NCBI RefSeq assembly: GCF_900112225.1 | Contig: NZ_FOLD01000045.1 | Span: forward strand, 1 to 34,623 | Reading direction: 5' to 3' | DNA: 34,623 bases | DNA from: Massilia yuzhufengensis | Lineage (GTDB): Bacteria > Pseudomonadota > Gammaproteobacteria > Burkholderiales > Burkholderiaceae_D | The notes under the pieces: generated by a model | The model's input: the letters and a program-made list of their open reading frames with translations, nothing else | Told to the model about the DNA's origin: nothing | The model's database searches: none | Shown: piece by piece, positions 29,936 through 34,623 of the stretch | How the letters are laid out: every line of letters begins with the position of its first letter | Numbering within the stretch: position 1 is the stretch's first letter | Made by a program: the position numbers and the translations under genes

Positions 29936-32900
29936 ACCTGTCCGAACTGTGTATCCGCCGTCCGGTGATGGTGGTGCTGCTGTCGCTGGCCCTGGTCCTG
30001 GTCGGCGTGCTGGCCTACATGCACATCCCGGTCGCGGCGCTGCCGAGCTATAACACGCCGGTCATCAACGTCAATGCCAACCTGGCCGGCGCCAGCCCGG
30101 ACAACATGGCCTCGTCGGTCGCGCTGCCGCTGGAAAAGCAGTTCGCGACCATCGCCGGCATCAAGATGATCAGCTCCACCAGCACCCAGGGCAATACCTC
30201 GCTCACGCTGGAGTTCGACGAATCGATCGACGTCAACCAGGCCGCCGTCGACGTGCAGGCCGCGCTGCTGCAGGTCCAGCGCCAGCTGCCGCAGGAAATG
30301 ACCGACCTGCCGTCCTACCGCAAGATCAACCCGGCCGACGCGCCGGTGCTGTTCATGCACATGACCTCGCCGTCGATGGACTTGTCGGAGCTCAACGACT
30401 ACGCGGAAAACCTCGTGTCGCCCGCAATCTCGACCTTGCCGGGCGTGGCCCAGGTGACGGTCAATGGCGGCAAGCGCTTCGCGGTGCGGGTGCGCGCCCA
30501 GCATGACCTCATGAATGCGCGCAACATCTCGATGTCCGAGCTGGCCACCGCGCTGCGCTCGGCCAATTCGATCACCCCGCTGGGCATCCTGGACGGCCCC
30601 AGCCAGACCCTGACCATCCAGGGCGGCGGCCAGCTGATGCGCGCCACCGACTTCGCCGGCCTGATCGTCGCTACCCGCGACGGCCAGCCGGTGCGCCTGC
30701 GCGACATCGCGCAGGTCGAGGACAGCTACCAGTCGGTCAAGGCCACGGGCAGCCTGAACGGCGAGCGCTCGATCGTGCTGATGCTGCAGCGCCAGCCCAA
30801 CGCCAACACCGTGCAGGTGGTCGATTCGGTGCGCGCGCTGATGCCACGCTTTGAAGAACAACTGCCGCAGTCGATCAAGATCCACCTGGTGAGCGACCGC
30901 TCGGTGTCGATCCGCGAAGCGATCCACGACGTCAACCTCACGCTGGCCGGCACCGTTGTGCTGGTCATCCTGGTGATCTTCCTGTTCCTGCACCGCCTGA
31001 CCGCCACCCTGATCCCGGCCGTCACGGTGCCGATCTCGCTGCTGGGCGCGCTGTCCCTGCTCTACGCGCTCGGCTATAGCCTGGACAATATTTCGCTGCT
31101 CGGCATCACGCTGGCGGTCGGCCTGGTGGTCGACGATGCCATCGTGGTGCTGGAAAACATCGTGCGCCACATGGAAATGGGCAAGAAGCCGATGGCGGCC
31201 GCACTCATCGGTTCGCGCGAGATGGGCTTCACCATCATCTCGATTTCGATCTCGCTGGTGGCGGTGTTCATCCCGATCTTCTTCATGCCGGGCGTGATCG
31301 GCCTGCTGTTCCGCGAATTCGCCGTGATCGTCGGCCTGGCGGTGCTGGTCTCGGCCGTGGTATCGCTGACCCTGGTGCCGATGCTGTGCTCGCGCCTGAT
31401 CAAGCACGGCGGCCATGTCGACCCCAAGGAAATGTCCTGGGTCGGCCGCCGCTTCGAGGCAATGTTCACCAACGTGCGCGACGGCTACGCCCGCACCCTC
31501 GACGTGGCGCTGCGCCACCGCTTCCTGGTGCTGATGCTGGCGCTGGGCACCTTCGTGCTGACCGCGGTGCTGTACTCGGCCATGCCGAAGGGTTTCTTCC
31601 CTGAAGAAGATATCGGCCAGGTCCGCGTCACCGTCGAGGCCTCGGAAGACACCTCGTCGGTCGCCCTGCAGAAGCTGCAGGCCCAGGTGCTGGACATCAT
31701 GCGCGCCAGCCCCTACGTCCAGGACGTGACCTCGTTCACCGGCGGCGGCAATACCGGCCGCATGTTCATGGTGCTCAAGCCGCGCAGCGAGCGCCCGCCG
31801 ATGCCGCAGGTGGTGGACGAACTGCGCAAGGCCACGCGCGGCGTGGCCGGCGTGCAGGTGTTCCTGGCGCCGCTGCAGAACCTGCAGCTGGGCGGTCGCC
31901 AGAGCAAGAGCCGCTACCAGTACACGCTGCAGAGCGTCTCCGGCGGCGACATCGGCGGCTGGTCCGAGCAATTCCTCAATCGCATGCGCGCCGACCAGCG
32001 CTTCCGCGACGTCACCAGCGATTCGCAGAACAAGGCCCTGCAGGCCACCATCGATATCGACCGCGACAAGGCCGCGCTGATGGGCGTGGAAATGGCCGAC
32101 ATCCGCACCGTGCTGTACGCTTCGTTCGGCGAGCGCCAGGTCTCGACCATCTATTCGACCGCGGCCAGCTACTACGTGATCCTGGAAGCGGCGGCCGCCG
32201 ACCGCTACTACGACGAAGCGCTGTCGCGGGTGTCGGTGCGGGCCAAGTCCGGCGACCTGGTCAAGCTGTCGAGCTTCGCCACCGTCAAGCGCACGGTCGG
32301 CCCGCTGGCGGTGAATCACCAGGGCCAGCTGCAGGCGATCACGCTGTCCTTCAACCTGGCCCCTGGCGTGCCGCTGGGCGACGCCACCGCCGCGATCGAG
32401 CAGATGGGCCGCGACATGAAGTTGCCGGCCTCGATCATCACCAACTACGGCGGCGACGCCGCGGTGTTCAAGGACACCCAGTCGAGCCAGCTGATCCTGA
32501 TCATCGCGGCGATCGGCGTGATCTATGTGCTGCTCGGCGTGCTGTATGAGAGCTATATCCACCCGCTGACCATCCTGGCCGGCCTGCCATCGGCGGCGGT
32601 CGGGGCGCTGCTGACCTTGTGGCTGTTCGACATGGACCTGACGCTCATTGCCATGATCGGCATCCTGATGCTGATCGGTATCGTGAAGAAGAACGCCATC
32701 ATGATGATCGACTTCGCGCTCGACGCCCAGCGCAGCAAGGGCATGAGCCCGCAGGACGCGATCCGCGAAGCCTGCATCCTGCGCTTCCGCCCGATCCTGA
32801 TGACGACGCTGGCGGCGATGATGGGCGCGCTGCCGATCGCGCTGGGCATCGGCGCCGGCGCCGAGCTGCGCCAGCCGCTCGGCCTGGCCGTCGTTGGCGG

Positions 32901-33024
32901 CCTGATCTTCTCGCAGGTCATCACGCTCTACATCACCCCGGTGATCTACCTGTACCTCGACAAGTACAGCGGCACCGGCCCGATGACGGACAAGCACCTG
33001 GCCAAGCTGGAAGCGACGCATTGA
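29932..33024 (+). CDS. RND multidrug efflux permease (HAE-1, MdtC/MuxC-like)
   Basis: The 1030-residue product is a complete HAE-1 transporter: TM1 near 12-30 (VMVVLLSLALVLVGVLAY), first porter/docking loop, TM2-6 with proton-relay D401-D402 in GLVVDDAIVVLENI, second large loop from about 560, and TM8-12 (IGILMLIGIVKKNAIMMIDFAL). The short first TM region (LCIRRPVMVVLLSLA) resembles MdtB/MdtC more than AcrB. Such pumps use the proton gradient to expel drugs, bile-type compounds or siderophores. Only one permease is present, with no paired MdtB-type subunit and no outer-membrane channel gene, so it may work as a homotrimer with a channel encoded elsewhere. Confidence 0.95.
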   Translation: MNLSELCIRRPVMVVLLSLALVLVGVLAYMHIPVAALPSYNTPVINVNANLAGASPDNMASSVALPLEKQFATIAGIKMISSTSTQGNTSLTLEFDESIDVNQAAVDVQAALLQVQRQLPQEMTDLPSYRKINPADAPVLFMHMTSPSMDLSELNDYAENLVSPAISTLPGVAQVTVNGGKRFAVRVRAQHDLMNARNISMSELATALRSANSITPLGILDGPSQTLTIQGGGQLMRATDFAGLIVATRDGQPVRLRDIAQVEDSYQSVKATGSLNGERSIVLMLQRQPNANTVQVVDSVRALMPRFEEQLPQSIKIHLVSDRSVSIREAIHDVNLTLAGTVVLVILVIFLFLHRLTATLIPAVTVPISLLGALSLLYALGYSLDNISLLGITLAVGLVVDDAIVVLENIVRHMEMGKKPMAAALIGSREMGFTIISISISLVAVFIPIFFMPGVIGLLFREFAVIVGLAVLVSAVVSLTLVPMLCSRLIKHGGHVDPKEMSWVGRRFEAMFTNVRDGYARTLDVALRHRFLVLMLALGTFVLTAVLYSAMPKGFFPEEDIGQVRVTVEASEDTSSVALQKLQAQVLDIMRASPYVQDVTSFTGGGNTGRMFMVLKPRSERPPMPQVVDELRKATRGVAGVQVFLAPLQNLQLGGRQSKSRYQYTLQSVSGGDIGGWSEQFLNRMRADQRFRDVTSDSQNKALQATIDIDRDKAALMGVEMADIRTVLYASFGERQVSTIYSTAASYYVILEAAAADRYYDEALSRVSVRAKSGDLVKLSSFATVKRTVGPLAVNHQGQLQAITLSFNLAPGVPLGDATAAIEQMGRDMKLPASIITNYGGDAAVFKDTQSSQLILIIAAIGVIYVLLGVLYESYIHPLTILAGLPSAAVGALLTLWLFDMDLTLIAMIGILMLIGIVKKNAIMMIDFALDAQRSKGMSPQDAIREACILRFRPILMTTLAAMMGALPIALGIGAGAELRQPLGLAVVGGLIFSQVITLYITPVIYLYLDKYSGTGPMTDKHLAKLEATH

Positions 33025-33030
33025 CGGGAC

Positions 33031-33056
33031 GGCAGGCGGACTCCATGCCGCCTGCC
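33031..33056 (+). terminator. Terminator hairpin after the RND permease
   Basis: GGCAGGCGG (33031-33039) pairs with CCGCCTGCC (33048-33056) around an 8-nt loop, six bases after the stop. No strong T-tract follows. Confidence 0.6.
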
Positions 33057-33183
33057 TGAAACATCTTGTAACATCGTTCAAGCTGTCATTTCGCTAAGCT
33101 CTGTTGCGCACATGTACTCCCTTTAAGGGCTTCCAAAGTGCGCCGCCGCCGCAAAACGGTTAGACTGCGGCTCTCATGCAGTA

Positions 33184-34125
33184 TTGATAGACGCCGATCC
33201 AGGAACCCGTTCGACCTTGCGTGACCATTCCCACATCTACGACGATCACAGCGACGTCTGTGCCCATTGCGGCCAGGCGCTGCCTGGGCGCGCCGTACTC
33301 ACCTATGGGCGCCAGGGACCGAACCGCCCGGCGCTGGCCGCCGCCATCCTGCTGCACCTGCTGCTGGTAGCGATCTGGCTGTTCCAGCCCGACAAGGACG
33401 AGAAGCAGGCCAAGCCGGCGTCCGGCGACGAGGGCCAGGTGGTCTACGTCGCCCCGCTGCAACAAAAACCGAAAGCCGCGCCGCGCGAAGAAGCGCCGAA
33501 ACCGGTGCCCAAGCCCAGCAAGCCGGTGCCGCGCCCGATCCAGGAACGCATCGAGATCGCGCGCCTGCCCGACACCATTACCACCCCGCCGGAAGAGCCG
33601 GTGAAGGAAGCCAAGCCGCAGGAGAAGTTCGACCAGGAGCAGCCGGTCGACATGCAGGCCTTCATCGAAGCGCGCCGCCGCCAGCGCGGCGCGACCACCA
33701 GCGACGCCCCGGCCGGCGAGGAAAGCGAAGCATCGAAGGGCCTGCGCAACGCCCGCGCCAACATCGCCGCCATCAACGGCCGCGGCCGCGAAGACCGCAA
33801 TGAGAGCGGCGGCGTGTTCTCGATTTCGAACAAGACCTTCCACAGCATGGACCTGAAGTTCCGCGGCTGGAACCCGAACTTCCAGCGCCGCTGGCTGACG
33901 TCGGTGACGGTGGAGCAGGGGAGCGAACCGGATATCGAGATTGCGGTGGTCAAGAAGATGATCGAGCTGATCCGCAAGGAAAAGACCGGCGATTTCGAAT
34001 GGGATTCGCACCGGCTGGGACGGATCGTCAAGCTCAGTGCGAGGCCGCAGGATACGGATGCGCTGATGACGTTCTTGTTCAAAGAGATGTTCGCGGAGTA
34101 TAAGCCGCCGCCGCAGTGGCGGTGA
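33184..34125 (+). CDS. Single-TM protein with Pro-rich periplasmic linker, function unknown
   Basis: I do not recognise the family. The N-terminus is cytoplasmic with one CxxC (CAHCG, C26 and C29), then one TM segment (about 50-68, LAAAILLHLLLVAIWLF). A Lys/Pro/Glu-rich stretch follows (about 95-150, repeats such as PKPVPKPSKPVPRP), then a compact C-terminal domain (about 200-313, with FRGWNPNFQRRWLTSV). The plan is TonB-like, but the C-terminal domain does not show the TonB YP motif, so I do not call it TonB. The start is uncertain: TTG at 33184 (313 residues) or TTG at 33217 (302), the latter with AGGAA about 12 bases upstream. Confidence 0.75.
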   Translation: MIDADPGTRSTLRDHSHIYDDHSDVCAHCGQALPGRAVLTYGRQGPNRPALAAAILLHLLLVAIWLFQPDKDEKQAKPASGDEGQVVYVAPLQQKPKAAPREEAPKPVPKPSKPVPRPIQERIEIARLPDTITTPPEEPVKEAKPQEKFDQEQPVDMQAFIEARRRQRGATTSDAPAGEESEASKGLRNARANIAAINGRGREDRNESGGVFSISNKTFHSMDLKFRGWNPNFQRRWLTSVTVEQGSEPDIEIAVVKKMIELIRKEKTGDFEWDSHRLGRIVKLSARPQDTDALMTFLFKEMFAEYKPPPQWR

Positions 34126-34142
34126 GTCAGCGGCTGCTCATG

Positions 34143-34254
34143 CAAAATTGGGTCCCGGCCTGCGCCGGGACGACGGATCTATGCGCGGTGGTACTAACAC
34201 TTTCACAACTGACCTAAGAACCGTCGCTCCGGCGCAGGCCGGAGCCTAATTTTG
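34143..34254. repeat. Palindromic repeat pair (BIME-like), second copy
   Basis: Two 34-bp units in inverted orientation (34143-34176 and 34221-34254) match each other at 29 of 34 positions. Each has a hairpin, TCCCGG/CCGGGA in the first and CTCCGG/CCGGAG in the second. They belong to the same family as the units at 21963-22040. They lie between the membrane protein and the IS remnant and fill most of the 185-bp gap. Confidence 0.8.
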
Positions 34255-34310
34255 TGTGTAGACCGCTAACTCAAATAAAAAACGGTGCCCACGGCACTAA
34301 TGCCGTTCAG

Positions 34311-34623
34311 TTAAGGTAGTTTCTTGACCTTCCTGACGGCATAGCGCTTCGGCGTTGCCTTGACGGCCCGGTCGCATTTGCGGCCGGGCCGTTCGTCTTT
34401 CAGAAGGCTAACCAGCCTTTCTCGCAAGTGTTTCATCGAGGCTGGCAATTTTCCGTACGACCTAGTGACGCCCGCCCAATGCAGTTCGAACTGGATCAGG
34501 TGGAAAGCACGAATGAAGCTCACCTCGGTCGGCTCGCACTTGACCGCCAGCGCGGCCTTGGCGATTTCAAGGCGGATTAGGTTGTAGGCAATGAGCGTAC
34601 CCCAGATTTCCTGATATACCCCA
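34311..34623 (-). mobile_element. IS4-family transposase, C-terminal part (cut by window edge)
   Basis: Read leftwards from the right edge, the open frame gives GVYQEIWGTLIAYNLIR, then FIRAFHLIQFELHW and a basic tail ending RKVKKLP. YQEIW...YNLIR is the last catalytic-domain region (YREKK-like area) of IS4-type DDE transposases. The stop TAA is at 34313-34311. The N-terminal two thirds lie outside. A palindrome (CGGCACTAATGCCG, 34292-34305) right after the stop, followed by an A/T-rich run, may be the IS terminal repeat. No matching end is in the window, so intactness cannot be judged. Confidence 0.8.

Noticed and set aside
29704..33081. Open antisense frame of over 1,100 codons opposite the RND permease
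   Set aside because: GC-rich genes with strong third-position bias leave long open frames on the other strand. The translation is rich in His, Gln, Arg and Asp with no domain, while the plus strand encodes a complete RND pump.
33184..34125. TonB energy transducer
   Set aside because: One TM and a Pro/Lys-rich linker are present, but the C-terminal domain lacks the TonB YP-type motif and no ExbB/ExbD genes are near.
1..34623. CRISPR array, prophage or riboswitch
   Set aside because: No regularly spaced direct repeats, no phage structural or integrase genes, and no recognisable riboswitch core were seen on either strand.

Overview
The window is a GC-rich chromosomal segment from a betaproteobacterium, most likely an Oxalobacteraceae (Massilia-like) member of the Burkholderiales. 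This is inferred from the order tuf-rpsJ ... rplC-to-rplQ with infA and rpmJ between secY and rpsM, a C-minus S14, and the style of the accessory genes; no database was consulted.

Layout. (1) 1-640: the 3' end of tuf (EF-Tu) and rpsJ (S10). A hairpin lies directly after rpsJ, so the S10 operon is cut there. (2) 640-9,100: an accessory island between rpsJ and rplC. It has a small membrane protein, a four-TM membrane protein whose 3' end runs into a 97-bp inverted-repeat element, and a seven-gene minus-strand operon: terD, ATP-grasp ligase, PRTase-TRSP, HAD phosphatase, StiP/PRTase-PELOTA, CitE-like lyase, terA. This matches the Ter-linked biosynthetic module predicted to make a nucleoside-like metabolite; its chemistry is not known. 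Six of the seven genes overlap end to end. A tRNA-Val(GAC) gene with C at position 33 follows. (3) 9,319-23,830: a new promoter, then 28 genes: rplC-D-W-B-rpsS-rplV-rpsC-rplP-rpmC-rpsQ, rplN-X-E-rpsN-H-rplF-R-rpsE-rpmD-rplO-secY-infA-rpmJ-rpsM-K, rpsD, rpoA, rplQ. Hairpins and leaders break this run before rplN, before rpsD, between rpsD and rpoA, and between rpoA and rplQ. (4) 23,900-34,130: an envelope block with dsbD, a Spy/CpxP-like LTXXQ protein facing a two-component system across a promoter with four GTATC boxes, an RND efflux adaptor and permease, and an unrecognised TonB-like-architecture membrane protein. (5) 34,140-34,623: a palindromic repeat pair and the C-terminal end of an IS4-type transposase that runs off the right edge.

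How the parts fit. Regions 1 and 3 make the translation apparatus, SecY and RNA polymerase alpha. The island in region 2 looks like a stress-response pathway lodged inside a normally conserved ribosomal operon, and the ribosomal genes downstream appear to have been given their own promoter. Region 4 reads as a periplasmic stress and efflux unit: thiol reduction (DsbD), a periplasmic chaperone-like sensor (LTXXQ), signal transduction (response regulator and kinase) and export (RND). The two most interesting targets are the Ter biosynthetic operon with its location, and the dispersed hairpin repeats whose stems co-vary.
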